Part shown: positions 26,573-34,620 of the stretch, piece after piece
How the letters are laid out: every line of letters begins with the position of its first letter
Position numbering within the stretch: position 1 is the first letter of the stretch
Origin: Azohydromonas aeria
GTDB taxonomy: Bacteria > Pseudomonadota > Gammaproteobacteria > Burkholderiales > Burkholderiaceae_C
Length of the DNA: 64,000 bases
Direction: 5' to 3'
Assembly: GCF_009760915.1 (NCBI RefSeq)
Contig: NZ_VIDQ01000017.1
Location: 1-64,000, forward strand
Notes under the pieces: generated by a model
The model's database searches: none
What the model was told of the DNA's origin: nothing
Seen by the model: the letters and a program-made list of their open reading frames with translations, nothing else
Position numbers and translations under genes: made by a program

Positions 26573-27400
26573 TCATACCGGGCCCGGCCTTTGCGCCTGC
26601 TGACACGCGACCTGCGCCACCTCGCGCCGGCCGCCGTCCACGCGTACGGCGGTGAGGCTGCCGCCCCAGACGCAGCCGGTGTCCAGCGCCAGCAGGTCCG
26701 GCCGGTTCACCAGCCCTAGCGTGCTCCAGTGCCCGAAGGCCACCGGATGGCCCGCGCTGCGCCGCCCCGGCACCTCGAACCACGGCAGCAGCCCGGGCGG
26801 GGCCTGCCGCGCGCCGTCCTTGGTCTTGAAGTCCAGCGTGCCGTCGGCGGCGACGAAGCGCACGCGCGTGAGCACGTTGATGACGAAGCGCCAGCGGTCC
26901 GGCCCCTGCAGGGCGTCGCTCCAGCACGCGGGCTCGTTGCCGTACATCACGGCCAGGAAGTCCGCCAGGCCCGGGCCCCGCAGCATCGCCTCGACCTCGC
27001 CGGCCAGCGCCAGCGCCTGGGGCCCGTCCCACTGCGGCGGCAGCCCGGCGTGCACGCACAGCCAGCCCTCGCGCGAGAGCGCCAGCGGGCGCTGCCGGAT
27101 CCAGTCGATCCAGGCCTCGCGGTCGGGCGCCGCGAGGATCTCGCGCAGCGTGTCGCTGCGGTGCTCGGGGCGCACGCCGTGCGCCACGGCCAGCAGGTGC
27201 AGGTCGTGGTTGCCCAGCAGCGCGTCGGCGGCCGAGCCCAGCGCGCGCAGCCGGCGCAGCGTGCGCAGCGACTCGGGGCCGCGGTTGACCAGGTCGCCCA
27301 GCACGGTGAGCCGGTCGCGGGAAGGGGAGAAGCCGATCTCGGCCAGGAGGCGGTCGAAGGCGTCGCAGCAGCCCTGCAGGTCGCCGATGAGGTAGTGCAT
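26573..27400 (-). CDS. apaH: bis(5'-nucleosyl)-tetraphosphatase, symmetrical
   Basis: 275 residues. ApaH hydrolyses diadenosine tetraphosphate to two ADP and can decap Np4-RNAs; cytoplasmic calcineurin-like phosphoesterase. Metal-site motifs GDLQGC (6-11), GDLVNRGP (35-42), GNHD (63-66) and HAGLPPQWD are all present and the length equals E. coli ApaH. The stop lies about ten bases before the btuB riboswitch on the same strand, so some read-through into the B12 operon is possible. Confidence 0.95.
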   Translation of the reverse strand: MHYLIGDLQGCCDAFDRLLAEIGFSPSRDRLTVLGDLVNRGPESLRTLRRLRALGSAADALLGNHDLHLLAVAHGVRPEHRSDTLREILAAPDREAWIDWIRQRPLALSREGWLCVHAGLPPQWDGPQALALAGEVEAMLRGPGLADFLAVMYGNEPACWSDALQGPDRWRFVINVLTRVRFVAADGTLDFKTKDGARQAPPGLLPWFEVPGRRSAGHPVAFGHWSTLGLVNRPDLLALDTGCVWGGSLTAVRVDGGRREVAQVACQQAQRPGPV

Positions 27401-27475
27401 TCGGGGGATTCTGCTACGCTCAACCGCCCTTTTTACCCCGGCAAGGGTGCTTGACGAGCCCGCCTTGCCCGCCCG

Positions 27476-28786
27476 ATGGACGTTGCTTTACTGGTTTTCC
27501 TGATCCTGCTCAACGGGCTGTTCGCCATGTCGGAGATGGCGCTCACGGCCAGCCGCAAGGCGCGGCTGCAGGTCATGGTCGAGTCGCAGGAGCCGGGCGC
27601 GCAGGCCGCGATGGACCTGCACGAGAACCCGACCAAGTTCCTCTCGACGGTGCAGATCGGCATCACCAGCATCGGCGTGCTCAACGGCATCGTCGGCGAG
27701 AACGCCTTCTCGCAGCCGCTGTCGCGCTGGCTCACCGAGACGCTGCGCGTGCCCGAGCAGGCCGCCGCGGTCAGCGCCACGGCGCTGGTGGTGGTGATCA
27801 TCACGATCCTGACCATCATCTTCGGCGAGCTGGTGCCCAAGCGCGTGGGCCAGATGTTCCCGGAGCACGTGGCGCGGCTGGTGGCGCTGCCCATGGAATG
27901 GCTCAGCACCATCGCGCGGCCCCTGGTGGTGCTGCTGTCGGTATGCACCGAGGCCGTGCTGCGGGTGCTGGGCATCCGCAACGCCGTGGGCCGCAGCGTG
28001 ACCGAGGAGGAGATCGCCGCGCAGCTCGAGGAGGGCGTGGACGCGGGCGTGATCGAGGAGCAGGAGCACCAGATGGTGCGCAACGTGTTCCGCCTCGACG
28101 AGCGCCAGATCGGCTCGATGATGATCCCGCGCGCCGACATCCAGTGGCTCGACGCCGACGCCACCACCGAGGAGGTGCAGCGCGTGCTGGCCGAGGGCGG
28201 GCACTCGCGCTACCCGGTCTGCCGCGACGACCTCAACGACGTGGTCGGCGTGGTCTCGGCGCAGGCGCTGCTGCGCCAGGCGCTGCAGGGCCAGGCCCTG
28301 GACGTCACCGGCCACCTCACGCCGCCGGTGTTCGTGCCCGAGACGCTCTCGGGCATGGAGCTGCTGGAGCACTTCCGGGCCACGGGCGCGGAGATGGTGT
28401 TCGTGGTGGACGAGTACGGCGAGGTGCAGGGCGTGATCACGATCCGCGACCTGCTCGAAGCCATCACGGGCGAGTTCCAGTCCGGCGCCGGCGTGCACGA
28501 GCAGCCCTGGGCCGTGGCGCGCGAGGACGGCAGCTGGCTGCTCGACGGCCTGATTCCCGTGCCCGAGCTCAAGGACCGGCTGGAGCTCAAGGAGCTGCCC
28601 GAAGAGGAGCGCGGGCGCTACAACACCCTGGCCGGCATGGTGCTGCTGCTGCTGGGCCGGCTGCCCAACACCGCCGACACGGTCGAGTGGGCCGACTGGC
28701 GCTTCGAGGTGGTGGACCTCGACGGCAAGCGCATCGACAAGGTGCTGGCCACGCCGCTGGGCACCGCGGACGCCGCGGCCGAGTGA
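27476..28786 (+). CDS. CNNM/CorC-family membrane protein (DUF21, CBS pair, CorC_HlyC)
   Basis: 436 residues. N-terminal DUF21 membrane domain with about four hydrophobic helices (start VALLVFLILLNGLFAMSEMA, and ALVVVIITILTIIFGELVPK), then two CBS motifs (about 205-330) and a C-terminal CorC_HlyC domain (about 350-430). Family members (formerly UPF0053 or hemolysin C-like) are linked to magnesium/cobalt or polyamine efflux, e.g. CorC, PaeA; substrate cannot be told here. It diverges from apaH. Confidence 0.88.
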   Translation: MDVALLVFLILLNGLFAMSEMALTASRKARLQVMVESQEPGAQAAMDLHENPTKFLSTVQIGITSIGVLNGIVGENAFSQPLSRWLTETLRVPEQAAAVSATALVVVIITILTIIFGELVPKRVGQMFPEHVARLVALPMEWLSTIARPLVVLLSVCTEAVLRVLGIRNAVGRSVTEEEIAAQLEEGVDAGVIEEQEHQMVRNVFRLDERQIGSMMIPRADIQWLDADATTEEVQRVLAEGGHSRYPVCRDDLNDVVGVVSAQALLRQALQGQALDVTGHLTPPVFVPETLSGMELLEHFRATGAEMVFVVDEYGEVQGVITIRDLLEAITGEFQSGAGVHEQPWAVAREDGSWLLDGLIPVPELKDRLELKELPEEERGRYNTLAGMVLLLLGRLPNTADTVEWADWRFEVVDLDGKRIDKVLATPLGTADAAAE

Positions 28787-28916
28787 TGAGCGCCGGCCCG
28801 GGACGGCCGCCCGCGCGGCGCGTGCGCCTGCCCATCCTTTTTCCGTATCCGGGGCGCGGCGGCGGGCGCCGCCCGCGCCGCGCATCACTTCCAACTTCCC
28901 TCCGAGGACGACAGCC

Positions 28917-29666
28917 ATGATCAATCCCGCCCTGCACCGCGACCCCGTGGCGCTGGACCGCCACCACCACCGCGCGCTGCGGCTGCAGCTGCCGGTGAGC
29001 CTGGCCGCCGCGGCCGGCAAGCTCAACGCCTGCTTCCTGCACGGCGCGGAGTTCGCGCAGGCCTGCCTGGAGTACCCGATCGTGTTCGTGCGCGCCGGCA
29101 CCGACGCCGCCGGTCAGCCGCAGGTCGCGCCCATGGCGGTGCTGGGCCTGACGCGCGACGAGAACCTGTACCTGCAGCCCGACGGCGGCTGGGCCGCGCA
29201 GTACCTGCCGGCGCAGCTGCGCGTGTACCCCTTCGCGCTGGCGCAGGTGGACGCGCAGCAGGCGGCGCTGTGCATCGACCGCAGCTACGCGGGGCTGTCG
29301 GAGGCCGAGGGCGAGCCGCTGTTCGACGCCGAGGGCGAGCCCTCGGAGCTGGTGCAGCGCATGCAGCGCCAGCTGCCCGAGCTCGAAGCCGAGGTGCAGC
29401 GCACGCGCCGCGGCTGCGAGCGGCTCATGGCGCTGGAGCTGCTGCAGGAGATGCGGCTGGACATCAGCCAGGGCGAGGGCACCCCGGCGCTGCGCGTGGA
29501 CGGCTTCATGGCCGTGGCGGAGGAGAAGCTGCTCAAGCTCGACGACGCGACGCTGGCGGAGCTCGCGCGCAGCGGGCTGATGCGGCTGATCCACGCGCAC
29601 CAGGTCTCGATGGTGCACCTGCGCCGCCTGGCCGAGCGCCGCGCGATGCGGGCGGCGGCGCATTGA
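28917..29666 (+). CDS. SapC-family protein
   Basis: 249 residues, no signal peptide. Matches the SapC family by the conserved pattern PVALDRHHHRALRL near the start, LEYPIVFVRAG (about 48-58), LGLTRDENLYL and the DGGWAAQYLPAQLRVYPFAL block (about 82-105). Function is not established for the family. A run AEGEPLFDAEGEP carries a short internal repeat. A C-terminal helical tail ends in AAAH. No operon partner is evident. Confidence 0.8.
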   Translation: MINPALHRDPVALDRHHHRALRLQLPVSLAAAAGKLNACFLHGAEFAQACLEYPIVFVRAGTDAAGQPQVAPMAVLGLTRDENLYLQPDGGWAAQYLPAQLRVYPFALAQVDAQQAALCIDRSYAGLSEAEGEPLFDAEGEPSELVQRMQRQLPELEAEVQRTRRGCERLMALELLQEMRLDISQGEGTPALRVDGFMAVAEEKLLKLDDATLAELARSGLMRLIHAHQVSMVHLRRLAERRAMRAAAH

Positions 29667-29749
29667 GCCCGGGCCGCCGCCCGGCGCCTGCACTCATCCC
29701 GGTTTCGGTCCGGGACTGATAGAAAACCTACCGAGCGGCTGGCAGAAAG

Positions 29750-29804
29750 CCCACTTGCGGGCCGAACGATCCGGTAGTCACCGTGGATTCGGCCCGCAAG
29801 CGGG
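29750..29804. repeat. long near-perfect inverted repeat
   Basis: CTTGCGGGCCGAA (29754-29766) and TTCGGCCCGCAAG (29788-29800) pair over 13 bases with a 21-base loop; after one mismatch three more pairs (CCC/GGG) extend the stem. It lies between the convergent SapC and marR genes. No U-run follows, so it is not a standard terminator. Confidence 0.85.
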
Positions 29805-29860
29805 CCACTTACCGGCTGCGGCCAGGCGCCCGTCGTTTCACCGGCCGGAGCGAGTGGGGC

Positions 29861-30328
29861 TCACTGCTCGCGGTGATGCGCCAGCAGCCGCTCCAGCAGC
29901 TTGTCGAACTGCTTGCGCTCGTTGGGCGAGAACACGCCGAAGACCTCCTCGTTGTGGCGCTCGATCAGCGCCATGACCTTGCGCCAGGCGGCGCGCCCGG
30001 ACGCGGTGAGCGTGAGCACCACGCCGCGCGCGTCGGCCGAGTTGGCCTGCTTCTTCACCAGCCCCTGGTCGGCCAGCGACTGCGCCGCGCGGCTGGCCTG
30101 CGCCTTGTTCAGCCGCGCCCGCGCCGCCAGCTCCACCACCGACAGCGGCTCGAACGCGCCGATGGCCGCCAGGCAGCGCGCGTCGCCCGGGGCGACGCCG
30201 CTGGCGCGCAGCCCGCTGCCGCTGCCGAAGGCGTCGCTGAGCTTGTAGAGCTCGTGCAGCCGGTGACTGAGCAACCCATCCAGCGCCGCTGGAGGGGTGC
30301 GGGTGGCAGTCTTGGTACGTGTGGTCAT
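29861..30328 (-). CDS. MarR-family transcriptional regulator
   Basis: 155 residues. MarR winged-helix DNA-binding protein: the recognition region is LSVVELAARARLNKAQASRAAQSLADQGLV and the wing KKQANSADARGVVLTLTASGR. The start MTTRTKT is chosen; a longer frame upstream is Arg/Pro-rich and unlikely to be coding. Target is unknown; the nearest candidates are the flavoprotein gene at 30848, divergent across a long gap, or itself. Confidence 0.88.
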   Translation of the reverse strand: MTTRTKTATRTPPAALDGLLSHRLHELYKLSDAFGSGSGLRASGVAPGDARCLAAIGAFEPLSVVELAARARLNKAQASRAAQSLADQGLVKKQANSADARGVVLTLTASGRAAWRKVMALIERHNEEVFGVFSPNERKQFDKLLERLLAHHREQ

Positions 30329-30847
30329 GGGCGGCTCACAGTTGATTTCCGATGGAAAGGCCAGTGTAGCGAGCCGGCGGCGCGCGTTGCGCACGCAACC
30401 GCCAAATTCGAAGAGAACTCGACGATTTTCGCGACTTCTGCACCGGCCAGGCCGGCTGCGGCCACCGCCGCGGCTGCAGCCGCGGCAGCGCCGGCGCGGC
30501 AATCGCCCGCGGTGCCGCCGTGCGGCCGCCGCAGGCCGTGGCGCACACAACCATGGCAAGCGGCGCGCCCGCGCCGGCCCCCGCATCCCGCGGCAGCGCC
30601 CGTGCCCGTGCCGATGTCCGCCGCTTCGGTGCCGCCGGCAACCATCGGCAACGCCCGGGCAGGCCGGGCGGCGGCACCGCAACCCGTTGCGCGCACGTGT
30701 AACGGCCGGCGCGGACCGCCGCCCATGGGCTCACCCGGCGAGCCCCCGGGGCGGTCCGCGCCGGTGCATGCTTGGCAACCGTGACCGGGCAGCGCCGCGC
30801 GCAGGCGTGCCGTGCCCGCCTCCAGACCCTTGCCGGAAATTTTTCCT
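30329..30847. other. 519-base intergenic region between marR and the flavoprotein gene
   Basis: No convincing gene. The marR-proximal 90 bases are AT-richer and likely hold its promoter. The rest is very GC-rich with alanine/arginine-type triplets that keep several frames open on both strands, none with a recognisable product. A 20-base perfect palindrome is at 30467-30486. Confidence 0.6.
30467..30486. repeat. 20-bp perfect palindrome
   Basis: GCCGCGGCTGCAGCCGCGGC is identical to its own complement. It lies in the marR-flavoprotein gap, 139 bases from the marR start. It might be an operator, but it may also be chance in GC-rich sequence. Confidence 0.6.
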
Positions 30848-32008
30848 ATGCCAGATGCTGTGCCGATTGATCCGATCCAAGCCCCGAGCGCCGTGACCGA
30901 GCGCGTGGACACCGTGGTGGTGGGCGCCGGCGTGGTGGGCCTGGCCGTGGCGCGCGCGCTGGCGCAGCGCGGGCAGGAGGTGCTGGTGCTGGAGGCGGCC
31001 ACCGCCATCGGCACGGGCACGAGCTCGCGCAACAGCGAGGTCATCCACGCCGGGCTGTACTACCCCACCGGCTCGCTCAAGGCGCGGCTGTGCGTGCAGG
31101 GGCGCGAGCGGCTCTACGCCTACTGCGCCGAGCGCGGCCTGGGCCACCGGCGCTGCGGCAAGCTCATCGCCGCCACCGGCGAGGAGCAGCTCGGCGCGCT
31201 GCGCGCGCTGCAGGCGCAGGCGCTGGCCAACGGCGTGGACGACGTGCGCTGGCTCCCCGGCGACGAGGCGCGCGCCCTGGAGCCGCAGCTGCACGCCGTG
31301 GCGGGGCTGCTGTCGCCGTCCACCGGCATCGTGGACAGCCACGCGCTGATGCTGAGCCTGCTGGGCGACGCGGAAGGCGCCGGCGCGCTGCTGGCGCTGG
31401 CGAGCCCGGTGCTGGGCGCGCGCGTGGCCGACGGCGGCATCGAGCTGCAGGTCGGCGGCGAGCAGCCCATGGCGCTGCTGGCGCGCCGCGTCGTCAACGC
31501 CGCCGGCCACGGCGCGCCGGCGCTGGCCGCGCGCATCCAGGGCCTGGACCCCCGCCACGTCCCGCGCGCCTGGGCCTGCAAGGGCAATTACTTCTCGCTG
31601 CGCGGGCGCAGCCCGTTCTCGCGCCTGGTGTACCCGCTGCACGACTCGGCCGGGCTGGGCGTGCACCTGACGCTCGACCTGGGCGGCCAGGCCCGCTTCG
31701 GACCGGACACGCAGTGGCTCCCGGACGCCGACGAAACCACTTTCGACTACCGCGTCGACGAATCGCGCATCCCGGCCTTCGAGGCCGCCATCCGCCGCTA
31801 CTGGCCCGGGCTGCCCGACGGCGCGCTCACGCCGGCCTACAGCGGCGTGCGTCCCAAGATCAGCGCGCCCGGGGAGCCGGCGGCCGACTTCCGCATCGAT
31901 GCTGCGGCGCAGCACGGCGTGCCCGGCCTCGTGAATCTGTTCGGCATCGAGTCGCCCGGCCTGACCGCCTGCCTGGCCATCGCCGATCATGTTGCAGTGC
32001 AGCTATAG
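30848..32008 (+). CDS. FAD-dependent oxidoreductase, L-2-hydroxyglutarate oxidase-like
   Basis: 386 residues. DAO-fold flavoprotein: dinucleotide-binding loop [17 protein letters not shown] (about 27-43) then the LhgO-type segment [20 protein letters not shown]. Conserved FAD/substrate residues recur in YSGVRPKI and the C-terminal [15 protein letters not shown]. Homologues oxidise L-2-hydroxyglutarate to 2-oxoglutarate; with the sequence alone, another 2-hydroxyacid is possible. Start at the ATG 30848 with a short non-conserved leader; VDTVVVGAG begins the fold. A strong terminator follows the stop. Confidence 0.85.
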   Translation: MPDAVPIDPIQAPSAVTERVDTVVVGAGVVGLAVARALAQRGQEVLVLEAATAIGTGTSSRNSEVIHAGLYYPTGSLKARLCVQGRERLYAYCAERGLGHRRCGKLIAATGEEQLGALRALQAQALANGVDDVRWLPGDEARALEPQLHAVAGLLSPSTGIVDSHALMLSLLGDAEGAGALLALASPVLGARVADGGIELQVGGEQPMALLARRVVNAAGHGAPALAARIQGLDPRHVPRAWACKGNYFSLRGRSPFSRLVYPLHDSAGLGVHLTLDLGGQARFGPDTQWLPDADETTFDYRVDESRIPAFEAAIRRYWPGLPDGALTPAYSGVRPKISAPGEPAADFRIDAAAQHGVPGLVNLFGIESPGLTACLAIADHVAVQL

Positions 32009-32024
32009 ATGCGGACGCAACCCG

Positions 32025-32052
32025 AAAAGTTGCTGCGGCGCAGCAACTTTTT
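32025..32052 (+). terminator. intrinsic terminator of the flavoprotein gene
   Basis: AAAAGTTGCTGC-GGC-GCAGCAACTTTT: 12-bp perfect stem, 3-base loop, T run continuing to 32052. Starts 16 bases after the stop. Confidence 0.93.
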
Positions 32053-32148
32053 GCGCTCTTCAGCTTAGGGTTGCCACGCTGCACCGTTTGGGGGAGGCGC
32101 TCCTACCATCGGGGGGTCCTGGTCCACACGCCAACGCGGAGTACGCCA

Positions 32149-32382
32149 ATGCTGCAACACCGGTGCACGAACCCTGGCTGTTTCGAGCTGCTCACGTTCG
32201 GCGACCTGTGCCAGCGCTGCAGCGAAGGAGATGTCCCGCAACGCCGCGGCCCGGTGACCGCGCGCGACCTGTTCTATTCCAAGGTTTACGGCGGCCGCGA
32301 CGCGGAAGTCACGCGCTACCGGCTCGACCACCAGGCCCAGGTGAACGCGGCACAGAACCGCGGCACCGCATCGCGCTTCTGA
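32149..32382 (+). CDS. small four-cysteine protein of unknown function
   Basis: 77 residues; I do not recognise the family. The N-terminal 24 residues hold four cysteines at 6, 11, 21 and 24 (C-x4-C-x9-C-x2-C), a spacing that could bind zinc as a small ribbon. The rest is charged with no membrane segment. GGAG at 32137-32140 is a fitting ribosome site for the ATG. It stands alone between the flavoprotein terminator and its own strong terminator, which argues that it is a real single-gene unit. Confidence 0.65.
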   Translation: MLQHRCTNPGCFELLTFGDLCQRCSEGDVPQRRGPVTARDLFYSKVYGGRDAEVTRYRLDHQAQVNAAQNRGTASRF

Positions 32383-32446
32383 GGGCCTGCTGAAAAGTAC
32401 ATCCACATCCGGCCGCTTCCCCCGGAAGCCGCCTACCGCAACCGCC

Positions 32447-32481
32447 GCCAGCCCCGCCACCGCGCGGGGCTGGCTTTTTTT
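32447..32481 (+). terminator. intrinsic terminator after the small cysteine protein gene
   Basis: GCCAGCCCCGC pairs with GCGGGGCTGGC around a six-base loop, followed by seven T. The T run reaches the recD stop codon on the other strand. Confidence 0.93.
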
Positions 32482-34337
32482 CAGGCGTCGTCGGGCTCGC
32501 TTGCGGCGTCCTGCTCCTCGCGCAGCCGCGCCCGCAGCCCCGAGTGGCGCTGCGTCGGGGCGCGGATCGCCGCCTCGACCACCGCCGCCGCGCCCACCAG
32601 CGTGACGTGGCGGCGCGCGCGCGTGAGCCCGGTGTAGAGCAGCTCGCGGCCGAGCACGCGGCTGCCGCCTTCGGGCAGCACCAGCACCAGCGCCTCGAAC
32701 TCCGAGCCCTGCGCCCGGTGCACCGTCAGCGCGAAGGCGCCCTGGTGCGGCGGCAGCCGCGCCGGCGCCACGGCGCGCAGCCCCGCGCCGTGCGGGAACA
32801 TCACCCGCAGCGCGCCGTCCGCGTCGGGCAGGGCGATGCCGACGTCGCCGTTGAAGAGGTCGAGTGCCGGGTCGTTGTGCGTGACCAGCACGGCGCGGCC
32901 GGGATACCAGGGCGCGCGCGCGTCGGCGCCGACGGCGCGGCGCACGTGAGCGGCCACCAGCGCATCCAGCGCCGCCACGCCGCGCGGGCCCTCGCGCAGC
33001 GCGGCCAGCACGCGAAAGCGCGCGAAGGCCGCCGTCACCGCCGCCGCGTCGCGCGGGTCGCGGCGCAGCGCCTCGACGTAGGGCCCGAAGCCCTGCAGCA
33101 GCGCCCGGCGCGTGCCTTCCGACAGCGCGGCGTGGGTGTCGGGACGCCAGCGCAGCGGGGCGGCGCCGGCCGCCTCCGGGGAGTCGTCGGGGCCGGTGCC
33201 GGCCGCGCGCAGCAGCGCCAGCGCCGCCGCGCCGTCGCCGGCGTTGACGCTGCGCGCCAGCCGGTCCAGGGCCGATCCCGCGCCGTAGCGGTAGTGGCCC
33301 TGCAGCCACACCACGGCGTCGCGCAGGCCCGGGCGCGGCGGCTCGGTCGCCGGAGGGGGCGATGCCAGGGCGGCCGGATCGGCGCCGCACAGCCCGGCCA
33401 GCTCGTGCCGGCATGCCGGGCTGAAAGCCGGGTCGGCGCACAGCTCGGCGAACACCGCGCCGGCCTCCACGGCGGCGAGCTGGTCCTTGTCGCCCAGCAG
33501 CACGATGCGCGCCGTGGCCGGCACCGCTTCCAGCAGCCGCGTCGCCAGCGCCAGGTCGAGCATGGAGGCCTCGTCCACCACCAGCACGTCGATGGGCAGG
33601 CGCCGTGCGGCGTGGTGCGCGAAGCCGCCCGCGGCATGCCCGCCCAGCAGCCGGTGCACAGTGCCGGCCTGCGTGGGCAGCCGCGCGCGCAGGTCCGCCG
33701 GCAGCGCGGCGGCGTGCTCGCGCAGCGCCTCGGCCAGCCGCGCCGCGGCCTTGCCGGTGGGCGCGGCCAGCGCGATGCGCGCCCGCGGCGACTGCGCCAG
33801 CAGCACCGCCAGCAGCGGCGCCACCAGCGAGGTCTTGCCCGAGCCCGGGCCGCCGCTGACCAGGACGAGCCCGCGGCGCAGCGCCAGCGCCGCGGCGAGC
33901 CGGCGGCCGTCCGGGGCGGGCGATGCCGCGGGAAACAGCTCCTGCAGCAGCGCGCGCGCACGCGGCGCCACGGCTTCCTCCGGCAGCCGCGCCTGCAGCA
34001 GCCGGCGCGCCAGGCGGCGCTCGTAGTCGAAGTAGCGGTGCAGGTAGAGGCGTTCGCCGTCGAGCACCAGCGGCCGCGCGCCGGGCGCCCGCGGCGTGCC
34101 GGCCACGCCCGAGGCCCGCAGCGCGGCGCGCAGCGCCTCGGGCGCCTCCAGCTCGCGCAACTCGTCCAGCGGCAGGCAGACATGGCCCTCGCTGGTGGCC
34201 AGGCTCAGCGCATGTCCGGCGCGCGCGGCCAACGCCGCGTCCTCGGCCCGCGCGCCGGCCTCCAGCGCCCATTGCCGCAACTGCTCGGCGAAGCCCTGGG
34301 CCAGGTCGAGGGCGGGGGAGGGCAAGGCGCTGGTCAC
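32481..34337 (-). CDS. recD: exodeoxyribonuclease V subunit alpha (RecD)
   Basis: 618 residues (E. coli RecD 608). RecD is the fast 5'-3' helicase of RecBCD. Walker A GGPGSGKTS is at 162-170, Walker B-type VDEASMLDLAL follows, then GDKDQLAAVEAG and the C-terminal ALTVHRAQGSEFEALVLVLP (motif V/VI of SF1 helicases). Normally recD follows recB directly; here 4.85 kb with three other genes and a REP-like repeat separate them, so it must have its own promoter. Confidence 0.95.
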   Translation of the reverse strand: MTSALPSPALDLAQGFAEQLRQWALEAGARAEDAALAARAGHALSLATSEGHVCLPLDELRELEAPEALRAALRASGVAGTPRAPGARPLVLDGERLYLHRYFDYERRLARRLLQARLPEEAVAPRARALLQELFPAASPAPDGRRLAAALALRRGLVLVSGGPGSGKTSLVAPLLAVLLAQSPRARIALAAPTGKAAARLAEALREHAAALPADLRARLPTQAGTVHRLLGGHAAGGFAHHAARRLPIDVLVVDEASMLDLALATRLLEAVPATARIVLLGDKDQLAAVEAGAVFAELCADPAFSPACRHELAGLCGADPAALASPPPATEPPRPGLRDAVVWLQGHYRYGAGSALDRLARSVNAGDGAAALALLRAAGTGPDDSPEAAGAAPLRWRPDTHAALSEGTRRALLQGFGPYVEALRRDPRDAAAVTAAFARFRVLAALREGPRGVAALDALVAAHVRRAVGADARAPWYPGRAVLVTHNDPALDLFNGDVGIALPDADGALRVMFPHGAGLRAVAPARLPPHQGAFALTVHRAQGSEFEALVLVLPEGGSRVLGRELLYTGLTRARRHVTLVGAAAVVEAAIRAPTQRHSGLRARLREEQDAASEPDDA

Positions 34338-34356
34338 GGCCGGGGCGGCATGGCGG

Positions 34357-34480
34357 TTACTTCGTCATTTCCGGGCGGGCGCAGGGCGGTCCGGGAAGCT
34401 CCCGACCGCCGACATCCCGTCAGTCACGGCGCCTCGCACACCGATCCGTCATTCCAGCTTTCGCCGTAATGACGAAGTAA
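34357..34480. repeat. REP-like inverted repeat between recD and the htrA-type gene
   Basis: TTACTTCGTCATT (34357-34369) and AATGACGAAGTAA (34468-34480) are perfect 13-base inverted arms. Inside, 34430-34455 (CTCGCACACCGATCCGTCATTCC core) and 34411-34428 resemble the element in the recC-recB gap closely (about 23 of 25 bases in the best stretch). Confidence 0.7.
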
Positions 34481-34620
34481 GGGCCGGAACGCTCGTGCCT
34501 TCGGGATGCCGGTCGCTCTCAACTTTTCCCGGACAGCAATGCGTGCAGAAGGGGGCGACAAAGCAGAGGCAAGACGCTCCATTTCACGTCCACCGTCCAG
34601 TGAGCCATCCCCTCCAAGCG

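Noticed and set aside
30336-30734. Open frames on both strands in the marR-flavoprotein gap
   Set aside because: Arg/Ala/Pro-rich translation without signal, motif or ribosome site; treated as noncoding.
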